From: an uncultured Clostridia bacterium
Lineage (GTDB): Bacteria > Bacillota > Clostridia > Christensenellales > CAG-917
Assembly (NCBI GenBank): GCA_934277645.1
Contig: CAKQUX010000001.1
Span: forward strand, 62,001 to 126,000
Length of the DNA stretch: 64,000 bases
Reading direction: 5' to 3'
Both the position numbers and the translations under genes were made by a program. Under the pieces are notes generated by a model. That model had not been told where the DNA came from and did no database searches. It saw only the letters and a list, made by a program, of their open reading frames with translations. Shown here piece after piece: positions 16,486 through 23,635 of this stretch; position 1 is the stretch's first letter; every line of letters begins with the position of its first letter.

Positions 16486-17163
16486 ATGAGAATTGCGGTT
16501 TATGACAGCGGAATAGGCGGACTTACAACATTAGCAAAACTCATAACCGCCTACCCCGATTGCGACTATCTTTATTTTGCCGATAATGCAAGTTTTCCTT
16601 TCGGACAAAAAGACGTAAAATCGTTAAAAGCCAATCTTACAAAAAACATCGAGCGTTTGAAAGCCGAAACCGACGCTCAAGTCATAGCGTGTTATACGGC
16701 TTCTTCTCTTTTGCAAAAAACCGCAGGACTTTTCACGCTTTCGCCTAAAATCAAAGACGAAAAAACGTTGCTCATCGCAACGCCTAACACTCTTAAAACA
16801 TTAAAGCCTAAATGCCTGACAGCAGATACTCCTTGCCTTGCCTACATAATTCAGACTACTCTGCTGTCGGGCGAAGATATAAAAACGGTTGACAATTATC
16901 TTTTCGATACGTTAAGCGATTTTATGAAAATCGAAACCGTTTCAATCGGTTGCACGCATTATAATTTCGTTAAGAAAAATATAAAAGCCATACTCGGCGC
17001 AAGCGAAATTCTCGACGGCTCGGACGAACTCGTTAAAAATCTCGAAAGCATTGTCGTTCCGTCCGCACACAGCGGAAGACTGACATTTCAGTTTTCGGGA
17101 AAAGACGACACAGAAATTTACGTCCGACTTACCAAAAGATTGCTCTCAAAGGAATTCGGTTAA
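16486..17163 (+). CDS. Divergent, short glutamate racemase-like protein
   Basis: Belongs to the Asp/Glu racemase superfamily; MurI makes D-glutamate for peptidoglycan. Family landmarks are VYDSGIGGLTTLAKL at the start, FADNASFPFGQK, the first catalytic cysteine in IACYTASS and the second in IGCTHYNFVK. Two features are odd: the invariant Asn of the CNT motif, which binds substrate, is Tyr here, and the protein is 225 residues rather than ~265. Both catalytic cysteines remain. No ribosome site precedes the ATG, and a weak TTGTCA/CATATC promoter lies directly upstream. It could be a racemase with altered substrate or a moonlighting relative. Confidence 0.75.
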   Translation: MRIAVYDSGIGGLTTLAKLITAYPDCDYLYFADNASFPFGQKDVKSLKANLTKNIERLKAETDAQVIACYTASSLLQKTAGLFTLSPKIKDEKTLLIATPNTLKTLKPKCLTADTPCLAYIIQTTLLSGEDIKTVDNYLFDTLSDFMKIETVSIGCTHYNFVKKNIKAILGASEILDGSDELVKNLESIVVPSAHSGRLTFQFSGKDDTEIYVRLTKRLLSKEFG

Positions 17164-17175
17164 ACGCCTTACGCT

Positions 17176-18057
17176 TTATGCGATTGCACTTTCCCCGAAT
17201 GCGGCGAAATTTATTGCCTGAGCTACTATATCGGCGGTAGAATCAACCAAAAAATCGATTTCTTTCGGCGCAATAATAAGACTCGGCAAATTGTTTTCCA
17301 CAAGCGTTTCGGCATATTTTGCGGCATTGAAAGTTTCACCTCGTTTTTCGTCATAGCTTGAAACCGCTCGAAATATAACCTTGTCCAGTTTTGCCACAAG
17401 CGGAACGCCTATCGCAAGCGTAGGCACTTTAAGCGTCGAAAAGCTAAGCCCCGTACGACCTCCGCCGACGCCGCTTGCAGGTTCTATTCCGGCAGTCGAA
17501 AGTTGAAAACTTTTTCCGATTCGGCTGACTTTCGACGTGCAAAGCGTATCTATCGCTATCACCATATCGGGCTTAATTTGTCCGACAATTCCTTTTACGA
17601 CGTCGAACGACTCCACACCCGTAACGCCGTAAACGTTAGGCGCAATCGACGCAAGTGATTTTAAATAGCGACCGCCGTAGCCGTTTTGAATTTTACTTCT
17701 CGTTACGGTCACCCTTTCCGACACCTTCGGACCGAAACAATCGGCGACAAGTCCGCCGTTACCGAGACCGACTACAAGAATGTTTTTCTTTACTCCGCCG
17801 CTGTAAAGACTCATTTCTTTTATCGCATTTCCAATCGCTTTGACAAGAAATTTTTTGTCCGATTCAGTCAAAAAACTTTTTTTGACGTCAAAAGTCACGT
17901 ATACACCCTTAGGCTTATTGAGTTCTTTTGCCGTTTGTTCGGTTTTAACGTTGGTAACGAATTTTTCAATAAACTCGATATTACGCTTTTGAGTGTACGC
18001 TCCGGCGCTATTTTCTAACGTATCGATTGCAATTTCGTTGTAAAAATCGGTATTCAT
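17176..18057 (-). CDS. gpr: Germination protease (GPR, spore protease)
   Basis: GPR degrades small acid-soluble spore proteins during germination; it is an aspartic-type protease of family A25 made as a zymogen in the forespore. The 293-residue product carries the family blocks VVGLGNGGLVADCFGPKV, VTGVESFDVVKGIVGQIKPD, VIAIDTLCTSKVSRIG and GIEPASGVGGGRTGLS. The two conserved aspartate motifs (ADxxGP and AIDxL) are present. It is somewhat shorter than the ~370 residues of Bacillus. No good SigG promoter was found upstream. Its neighbour rpsT, divergent, is the classical gpr partner in Firmicutes. Its presence suggests a spore-forming ancestry. Confidence 0.9.
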   Translation of the reverse strand: MNTDFYNEIAIDTLENSAGAYTQKRNIEFIEKFVTNVKTEQTAKELNKPKGVYVTFDVKKSFLTESDKKFLVKAIGNAIKEMSLYSGGVKKNILVVGLGNGGLVADCFGPKVSERVTVTRSKIQNGYGGRYLKSLASIAPNVYGVTGVESFDVVKGIVGQIKPDMVIAIDTLCTSKVSRIGKSFQLSTAGIEPASGVGGGRTGLSFSTLKVPTLAIGVPLVAKLDKVIFRAVSSYDEKRGETFNAAKYAETLVENNLPSLIIAPKEIDFLVDSTADIVAQAINFAAFGESAIA

Positions 18058-18098
18058 AATTTTATTATCTTTAAATTAAAAAAATCAATTCAATTTTG

Positions 18099-18127
18099 TT
18101 GCAAAAAAAATTCTTGTATGGTATTAT
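18099..18127 (+). promoter_or_regulatory. Promoter of rpsT
   Basis: TTGCAA (18099-18104), 17-base spacer, TATTAT (18122-18127). Confidence 0.75.
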
Positions 18128-18168
18128 TCTTAAAGTAAAAACTTAAGATGTTTCAAAAGGAGAAAAAA

Positions 18169-18441
18169 ATGCCTAACATCAAATCAGCAAAAAAGAGAGT
18201 TCGTGTTTCACAAAGACAAAATGCGGAAAACGTTTCACAAAAATCACAAGTAAAGACAGCTATCAAAAAGTATAACGCTGCAATCGAAGCAAAAGATATC
18301 GCTCTTGCAGAACAACTTTTGCCTGAAACTGTTAAAGTTATAGATAAAGCAAAGTGCGATGGCATCTTCCATCAAAACACAGCCGCAAGAAAAGTTTCTT
18401 CTCTTTCGAGAGCTTTGTCGAACCTTAAAGCCGCAAAATAA
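18169..18441 (+). CDS. rpsT: 30S ribosomal protein S20
   Basis: Primary 16S rRNA-binding protein of the small subunit. The 90-residue lysine-rich helical sequence begins MPNIKSAKKRVRVSQ, and ends with the family's FHQNTAARKVSSLSRALSNLK. The start at 18169 is set by AAAGGAG eight bases upstream; an in-frame codon seven residues earlier lies in front of that site. Own promoter and terminator make it monocistronic. It is divergent from gpr, a common Firmicutes arrangement. Confidence 0.97.
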   Translation: MPNIKSAKKRVRVSQRQNAENVSQKSQVKTAIKKYNAAIEAKDIALAEQLLPETVKVIDKAKCDGIFHQNTAARKVSSLSRALSNLKAAK

Positions 18442-18462
18442 TTACGAACAATCAATAAGAGT

Positions 18463-18485
18463 CCTGCCCTATCGGCAGGCTTTTT
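18463..18485 (+). terminator. Terminator of rpsT
   Basis: CCTGCC, loop CTATC, GGCAGG, then CTTTTTATTTT. Confidence 0.92.
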
Positions 18486-18684
18486 ATTTTGCAATTTTTT
18501 GAAACGTTTAATTTCGAAACGTTTTAATTTTAAATTATTCTTATTAAATTATTTCTAATTTGCATTATTTTTAATTATATTCATTGTCCATAGTCAGTCT
18601 AATGAGAACTTTTCTTTTTCAATTAATCAATTTAAATATTAAGCAATTTAAATATAAATTCAAATATGAATATTAAATACAAAA

Positions 18685-18768
18685 ATCAAAAAAACATATA
18701 AAATCAAAAAAACATATAAAATCAAACATTCAAAATTAAATATGCAAAATTAAATATGCAAAATTAAA
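18685..18768. repeat. Two adjacent AT-rich tandem repeats (18-bp and 14-bp units)
   Basis: An 18-bp unit beginning ATCAAAAAAACATATAAA is repeated twice (18685-18720) and starts a third time; a 14-bp unit CAAAATTAAATATG follows 2.7 times (18731-18768). The rest of 18486-18684 is AT-rich with no gene. Confidence 0.85.
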
Positions 18769-18793
18769 GACAACGCAAAAGCGTTGTCTTTTT
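18766..18793 (-). terminator. Terminator of the alpha-CTD/WG gene
   Basis: AGACAACGC and GCGTTGTCT pair around AAAA/TTTT with T-rich tails on both strands; it stands 45 bases past the stop at 18839. Confidence 0.8.
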
Positions 18794-18838
18794 CTTAAAT
18801 AACAAATTATGCTATGTCAAGTCAAATAGAACTCACGT

Positions 18839-19732
18839 TTACTTGGCATTCCATTTGACGGAACCGTCTTTTTCAAGCTGACCCCATTTGCCGTCTTTTT
18901 TCACTTTTGCCGAACCTTCTTCAAAAGGAGTTGCGGCGTCAAACTGAAAATCAATAACGATTTTGTTCTCTTTATTTATGTAGCCGCATTGTCCGCCTTT
19001 TACCACCATGGCAAAGCCTTCGGAAAAGCTGAGTCCTGCTTCATAATCAAAGGGAATCACAACGTTGTTTTCGGGGTCGATAAATCCGCATTTTTCATCG
19101 AGTTCGACAAGAGCAAGTCCTTCCTTAAAAGAAAATACCTCGTCGTACACAGGCGGAATAACGTTTTTTTGTCCGTCGTAAAAGCCCCATTTCGTTCCAC
19201 GCTGAACCTTTCTCCACTCTTCGGGCGGATAAGGCGGCTTAAACTGTTTGACTTCCGGCGGCGCATAATGCGGTCTTCCTTCGCCCTGTCTTAATTTGCC
19301 GCTAAGCGTAAAGAATTTGCGGTTTGGCAACTTTTCTTCCACTTGCTTTTCCTGCTTTTTAGGAGGCAAAGGCGCAGGCTTTTGCGATTGCTTTTGAGTT
19401 TGTTGCGGTTGCTTTTGCATAGACGGCTCATGCACTTTCGGCTGGTCCATTCTGGTTGCGAAAGCAAATCCTTTTTTTTGCAAGCATTTAGATATTTCAA
19501 TAAACTGCTTTTTGCCGAAAGTCTGAACTCTGTACATATCCTTTTCGGTTTTTTTGACTAAATCGGACGCAGTTTTAAAATTGTTATTTTGCAAGAGAGC
19601 CAAAGTCGGAGCCGAAAGCCCTAATTGTTCTATCGGAACTTTTCTTGCGGCTTCTTCCATTTTTGCGTCATAGACGTTCAACGGCTGTTGCTTCTCGCTT
19701 TTCTTATTGTAGTAAAACTTCTTTTTTGCCAT
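18839..19732 (-). CDS. RNA polymerase alpha-CTD-like domain fused to WG repeats
   Basis: A 297-residue protein of unknown role with a striking two-part build. Residues ~33-92 (PIEQLGLSAPTLALL, then FKTASDLVKKTEKDMYRVQTFGKKQF) match the C-terminal domain of RNA polymerase alpha, including the helix-hairpin-helix turn that binds UP-element DNA and activators. A proline/glutamine-rich linker (~95-170) follows, then three WG-type repeats from ~185: KWGFYDGQKNVIPPVYDEV, CGFIDPENNVVIPFDYEA, CGYINKENKIVIDFQFDA, plus a last KWGQLEKDG. The start at 19732 follows AAAGGAG by six bases; an earlier in-frame codon lies before that site. Function is not known; DNA- or polymerase-binding is inference from the first domain. 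Confidence 0.88.
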   Translation of the reverse strand: MAKKKFYYNKKSEKQQPLNVYDAKMEEAARKVPIEQLGLSAPTLALLQNNNFKTASDLVKKTEKDMYRVQTFGKKQFIEISKCLQKKGFAFATRMDQPKVHEPSMQKQPQQTQKQSQKPAPLPPKKQEKQVEEKLPNRKFFTLSGKLRQGEGRPHYAPPEVKQFKPPYPPEEWRKVQRGTKWGFYDGQKNVIPPVYDEVFSFKEGLALVELDEKCGFIDPENNVVIPFDYEAGLSFSEGFAMVVKGGQCGYINKENKIVIDFQFDAATPFEEGSAKVKKDGKWGQLEKDGSVKWNAK

Positions 19733-19748
19733 AATATCTCCTTTTGCC

Positions 19749-19777
19749 ATTATAGCAAAAAGTTTAAAATATAGCAA
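19749..19777 (-). promoter_or_regulatory. Promoter of the alpha-CTD/WG gene
   Basis: Minus strand TTGCTA (19777-19772), 17-base spacer, TATAAT (19754-19749). Confidence 0.85.
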
Positions 19778-19878
19778 TAATTTGGACTATTTTAAACTTT
19801 CGATTTGTACAAGGTCAATTGCGCCGCTTTACTCTGTCATTTTGCCGATGTTATGGGGACAATTTGTCAAGGCAATTA

Positions 19879-19907
19879 TTGACTTATTTAGATAAATAAT
19901 TTATTAT
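19879..19907 (+). promoter_or_regulatory. Promoter of the SH3b surface protein gene
   Basis: TTGACT (19879-19884), 17-base spacer, TATTAT (19902-19907). Confidence 0.75.
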
Positions 19908-20020
19908 ATATATAATATTGCAAATTGAAAAATGCGGACTAAAGCAAAAACGAATTATATAACTTTGCATCGCTAAACCGCAAAATGCAACTTAAAAAAC
20001 CAATTACAATCGGAGTTATT

Positions 20021-22399
20021 ATGCGAAAAGCCATTTTGATTTTAACATTGATATTTATCGTCGCTTGCGCGGCGTGTTTGCTTTTTGCGTGCAATTCCGT
20101 AGCTTATGCAGACGAATCGTCCAATTATGAAATTGTTTTGCCTGACAAAAACTATGCGCAATTCAAAGAACCGTCGGCTTACTTATTTGCAAACGGCTCT
20201 CATTTCGTTGCCGACAGCGGCAAAATCGTTCGCTTTGACGCAAACGCTAAAAACGACGGCTACACTGCCGCAAAATTCTACAACGTCGATTTTACGATAA
20301 AATCTATGACGTGTTTTGAGAATTCGATTCTCATAAACAGCGGAAGCGAATTTAAAAAACTCAATCTGACGGACGGCGCAATAGATACGCTGACGCTTGA
20401 CGGCGTCACTGCCGATTACGACCTTTTTGCAAGTGGCGGACTACTGATTGCCGTTTGCAGAAGTAACGGACAGACAAAAACTTTTGACGGCTCGTTTTCA
20501 AAGATTGCCGACCAAACGGTCGAAGCATTTACATACAGCCGCATTTACGCATTAAGTGATTTCGTTTATTCGTTATGGTTCAAATTCGATTTGGAAAGCG
20601 GCGCGCATTATTTTGTGAGCAAAGTAAATCCGCAGACTTTTGAAACGTCAACCTTGTTTGAAACAAGCGCTTTAAACAAATTGTGCGTCGGCAGTAGCTT
20701 TGTCTACGTTTTATCGGAAGGCAAAATCGATGCTTATGATTTTGAAGGCAATTCGATTTTTTCTCAAAACGTAGCATTCGACGATTCAAACGTTTACGCA
20801 AACGGCAATTTTGTTTACGTTTTAAACAAACAAGACAAATCGATTGACGCGTTTACAGCCGATATAAACGGCTTGACGCATTCCTATTCTATCAGGCAAA
20901 ACGGTGACGGCGCGCACTTAACAAACGTTAAAAACGCAATTAAAACCGCAAACGGCATTATAGCGACCGATGTGGACGGACTTTATTATAGCGGCGAAAC
21001 GGTACTTGCCGAGAACGCCGACGCCGTATGCCGATTCAACGGCAAAGTTTACTTTTCGGCAGGCGAAAATCTTGTATCTTATGACGGCACAGCGACCGAA
21101 TCGTTAAACGTGGGAGAAAAAATAACAGACATTGCGGCTGGCGGAACGGGCGTTTTTATACTTACGGAAAATTCGATTTTGAAATACGACGGCATAGCTA
21201 TAAGCGAATTTAAAAACGTCGGCGGCAGAAAAATCGCTATGGCAGACAGCGGCAATATGATTTACGTTTTAGGCGACAGTTTTACGGCATACACAATAGA
21301 CGGTCAAACGGCTACGTTCCCGTTTAACGAAAGTGTCGAAAACATAGTCGATTTCGATATCGACTTTATCGGCAATTTGCTTATAGCGGAAAAAACGAAA
21401 CTCGTTTATTATACCCGCTCTCTTTTAAATTTCGATAAAACGGCAGAAATAGTTCTTCAAAAACAAAACTTCGATTTAGGCGAATTGACAAGCGTATCTA
21501 TAAGCGGTGAAAACGAATGTGTTTTTACAACGACTAACGACTTTGTAGGCAAAACGAACACGCTTAGCTTCATAACCGAAAGCAACTACTCTTCGACCAC
21601 TCCGCCGAAAGCCGAAAGCGTTTCAAACGCCGTAATAAACAAAACGTCCTTTTTCTATAAGGACTACAAAAATTTTGAAAGCGTCGAAGAAATCGGAAAG
21701 AATTCAAAAATTATCGCTTTAAACAGCGCCGACGAAAATTTCACTTACGTTTTGTGGGGCAAGAAACTCGGTTATATCAAAACTGCAGACGTTACGCTGA
21801 CCGCCGACGAGTGGACAAAACAAAACAACTTGAAAGTCGTCATCGCCGTCGCAAAATTGTACGACTATCCGTCGCAGGAATTTTCACCGTTTATAACAGT
21901 CGCAAAAGGTACTAAACTTACCATTATCGGCGAGGGCTATCAAAACGAACAAAGCTGGTACAAGGTGGAATATGACGGCAAAAAATATTACGTCAACGTT
22001 TCAGGCTTGTCTTTCGACACCGAACACGCTTTGACAAACGAAAAAACCGTTTACGGCAGAGCAACCGCCGCAAAAATCGGCGAAAAAGTCACCCTTTATG
22101 CTCTGCCCGATAAAAACTCGACGATTGTCGATTATATCATAGACGGAAAAGAATTGACCGTTATAGGCGAACAAGTAAACGGATTTTACAAAGTTAAAAT
22201 CGGCACGCAAAACGGATATATAAAGGCTTCAGAAATTAAAATCGGCGGACTTACAAATGCGCAAATAATCGGCATAACCTGCGCCGCAGTTGCGGTTGTA
22301 GCAGGCGTCGTTATACTTATAATAACGACAAAAGTCAAAAAGAAAAAAGACGCCGAAAACAAAACCGATGAAGACAAACCGCTCAAAAAGAGAATGTAG
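20021..22399 (+). CDS. Exported beta-propeller-like protein with two SH3b domains and C-terminal membrane anchor
   Basis: A 792-residue surface protein. Residues 1-27 are a signal peptide (basic MRKAIL, hydrophobic core, likely cut after AYA). Residues ~40-500 consist of repeated short beta strands with patterns such as KVYFSAGENLVSYDG and SILKYDGIAISEF, which look like a propeller. Two SH3b-type domains follow at ~600-660 (KLYDYPSQEFSPFITVAKGT) and ~680-735 (KVTLYALPDKNSTIVDYI), a fold often used for cell-wall binding. One membrane helix (~745-770) and a basic tail close it. GGAG lies six bases before the chosen ATG. Specific role unknown. Confidence 0.8.
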   Translation: MRKAILILTLIFIVACAACLLFACNSVAYADESSNYEIVLPDKNYAQFKEPSAYLFANGSHFVADSGKIVRFDANAKNDGYTAAKFYNVDFTIKSMTCFENSILINSGSEFKKLNLTDGAIDTLTLDGVTADYDLFASGGLLIAVCRSNGQTKTFDGSFSKIADQTVEAFTYSRIYALSDFVYSLWFKFDLESGAHYFVSKVNPQTFETSTLFETSALNKLCVGSSFVYVLSEGKIDAYDFEGNSIFSQNVAFDDSNVYANGNFVYVLNKQDKSIDAFTADINGLTHSYSIRQNGDGAHLTNVKNAIKTANGIIATDVDGLYYSGETVLAENADAVCRFNGKVYFSAGENLVSYDGTATESLNVGEKITDIAAGGTGVFILTENSILKYDGIAISEFKNVGGRKIAMADSGNMIYVLGDSFTAYTIDGQTATFPFNESVENIVDFDIDFIGNLLIAEKTKLVYYTRSLLNFDKTAEIVLQKQNFDLGELTSVSISGENECVFTTTNDFVGKTNTLSFITESNYSSTTPPKAESVSNAVINKTSFFYKDYKNFESVEEIGKNSKIIALNSADENFTYVLWGKKLGYIKTADVTLTADEWTKQNNLKVVIAVAKLYDYPSQEFSPFITVAKGTKLTIIGEGYQNEQSWYKVEYDGKKYYVNVSGLSFDTEHALTNEKTVYGRATAAKIGEKVTLYALPDKNSTIVDYIIDGKELTVIGEQVNGFYKVKIGTQNGYIKASEIKIGGLTNAQIIGITCAAVAVVAGVVILIITTKVKKKKDAENKTDEDKPLKKRM

Positions 22400-22434
22400 T
22401 TTATCTGTCATTGCCTTTTGATTGAATATATAAT

Positions 22435-22594
22435 TTCAATATAATAAAATTTGACAAGTATATTCAGAAGCGGAATTATTTCGATTGATAATTATCTCGG
22501 TTGATTATAATGAATTCAATATAATAGAATTTAGCAAGTATATCCGAAAACGGAACCATCTCAATTGACTATTATCTCTATATATTAAAATGAA
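22435..22594. repeat. Imperfect 80-bp tandem duplication
   Basis: TTCAATATAATA[A/G]AATTT starts at 22435 and again at 22515; the 80-bp units match along their length with scattered changes (for example AAGTATATTCAGAAGCGGAA against AAGTATATCCGAAAACGGAA). No gene is present. Confidence 0.85.
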
Positions 22595-22714
22595 TCTATT
22601 TTAAAACAAATCTAATATTATAGTTTAGACCTATAACCTATAATAAAACTAAAATTCAATAATCCTTATATTACAACAATACTAATTGCAGAAATACTTA
22701 AAATTCAACAAATA

Positions 22715-22742
22715 AAACGAGCTTTTATTAAGCTCGTTTTTA
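22715..22742 (+). terminator. Terminator of the SH3b protein gene
   Basis: AAACGAGCTT, loop TTATT, AAGCTCGTTT, then TTAG. It lies some 315 bases past the stop, beyond the 80-bp repeats. Confidence 0.75.
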
Positions 22743-22790
22743 GTTTTTACTTTTACTTTATCGACATAGATTTCTAAACTGTTTATCAAC

Positions 22791-22814
22791 AAAAAAGACG
22801 AGCATAGGCCCGTC
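22791..22814 (-). terminator. Terminator of the PH-like membrane protein gene
   Basis: Minus strand GACGGG, loop CCTATG, CTCGTC (one G-U pair), then TTTTTT. Confidence 0.75.
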
Positions 22815-22829
22815 ATAAAATTCGATTTG

Positions 22830-23336
22830 TTATGCAAGTTTCTCTTGCAACTTTGTCACAAAATTTGCAGTTTCCGATTCGGTTTTTAAATTAAAAATCA
22901 AATAACTGTTGCTTTTTGTTTTTACTACTGCATATTTGGACACGTTATTATAAACATATAGCTTAAAACGTCCGTAATCGTTGTTTATGAACGTACCTGC
23001 GCTAATTTTATACAAATCGCTTCCAAGCTCTTTACTGCCCTTTGTAAAGCTCGAGGCAAGTGTTACAGACTCAATATCGCTTATAGAAACTTTTTTAGAT
23101 TGCGTCAAAGAGGCTTCTACTTTAAGAGTATCGCCGTCGATAGTCGCGGTAACGTCACCCACCAAAAAAATGACAAGCAATATACAAAGCAAAACCAAGG
23201 CAGCGCCGCACCAAAGTGCGATTTTGCCGATTTTAACCGAATCAATTTTTTTATCGTTTGTAGGCTTTTCGGTTTTTATCTCGTTTTCGCAAGACTGCAA
23301 ATCGATAAAGCTGTTTTTGTTTGAGTTATTCTTCAT
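22830..23336 (-). CDS. Membrane-anchored bacterial PH-like domain protein
   Basis: A 168-residue protein with a cytoplasmic N-terminus, one transmembrane helix at ~44-66 (ALWCGAALVLLCILLVIFLV) and an extracytoplasmic domain. That part, VSISDIESVTLASSFTKGS, then FINNDYGRFKLYVYN, KYAVVKTKSNSYLIFN and ESETANFVTKLQEKL, has the strand pattern and terminal helix of small bacterial PH (bPH) domains, which often read out as a short loop after the IxxIxxV strand. No specific function is known. GAGG lies seven bases before the ATG. It stands alone between two terminators. Confidence 0.65.
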   Translation of the reverse strand: MKNNSNKNSFIDLQSCENEIKTEKPTNDKKIDSVKIGKIALWCGAALVLLCILLVIFLVGDVTATIDGDTLKVEASLTQSKKVSISDIESVTLASSFTKGSKELGSDLYKISAGTFINNDYGRFKLYVYNNVSKYAVVKTKSNSYLIFNLKTESETANFVTKLQEKLA

Positions 23337-23588
23337 ATAAACCTCAAATTTATTGTAACATAATAAGGCGAATTTGCAAACATTATTTTATTAACCTTAA
23401 AAAAAATTTATAAACCGCTACTACAAATAAAAAACGCTACACATTATTCAAGTCTTTATAATTTTTACCGAGAAATGCCTTTAAAACTAAAAACGTCTAA
23501 ACTACTTAAAAAACTTAGTTAAAATTATTTAGCTAAAACTATTTAGAAAACCTCTTTATCGATTTTAAGTAATCTATTTTTTGCAACA

Positions 23589-23616
23589 AAAAACGGCTTT
23601 TAAAAGCCGTTTTTCA
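23589..23616 (-). terminator. Terminator of the coiled-coil/L15-like gene
   Basis: AAAACGGCTTTT and AAAAGCCGTTTT form a long stem with T-rich tails on both strands, 20 bases after the stop at 23636. The remainder of 23337-23588 is AT-rich without a gene. Confidence 0.88.
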
Positions 23617-23635
23617 TTGATTTGATTTACTACAA

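Noticed and set aside
18058..18130. SigG promoter for gpr
   Set aside because: CATACAA is present on the minus strand but no matching -35 lies 17-18 bases upstream; the same bases belong to the rpsT promoter on the other strand.
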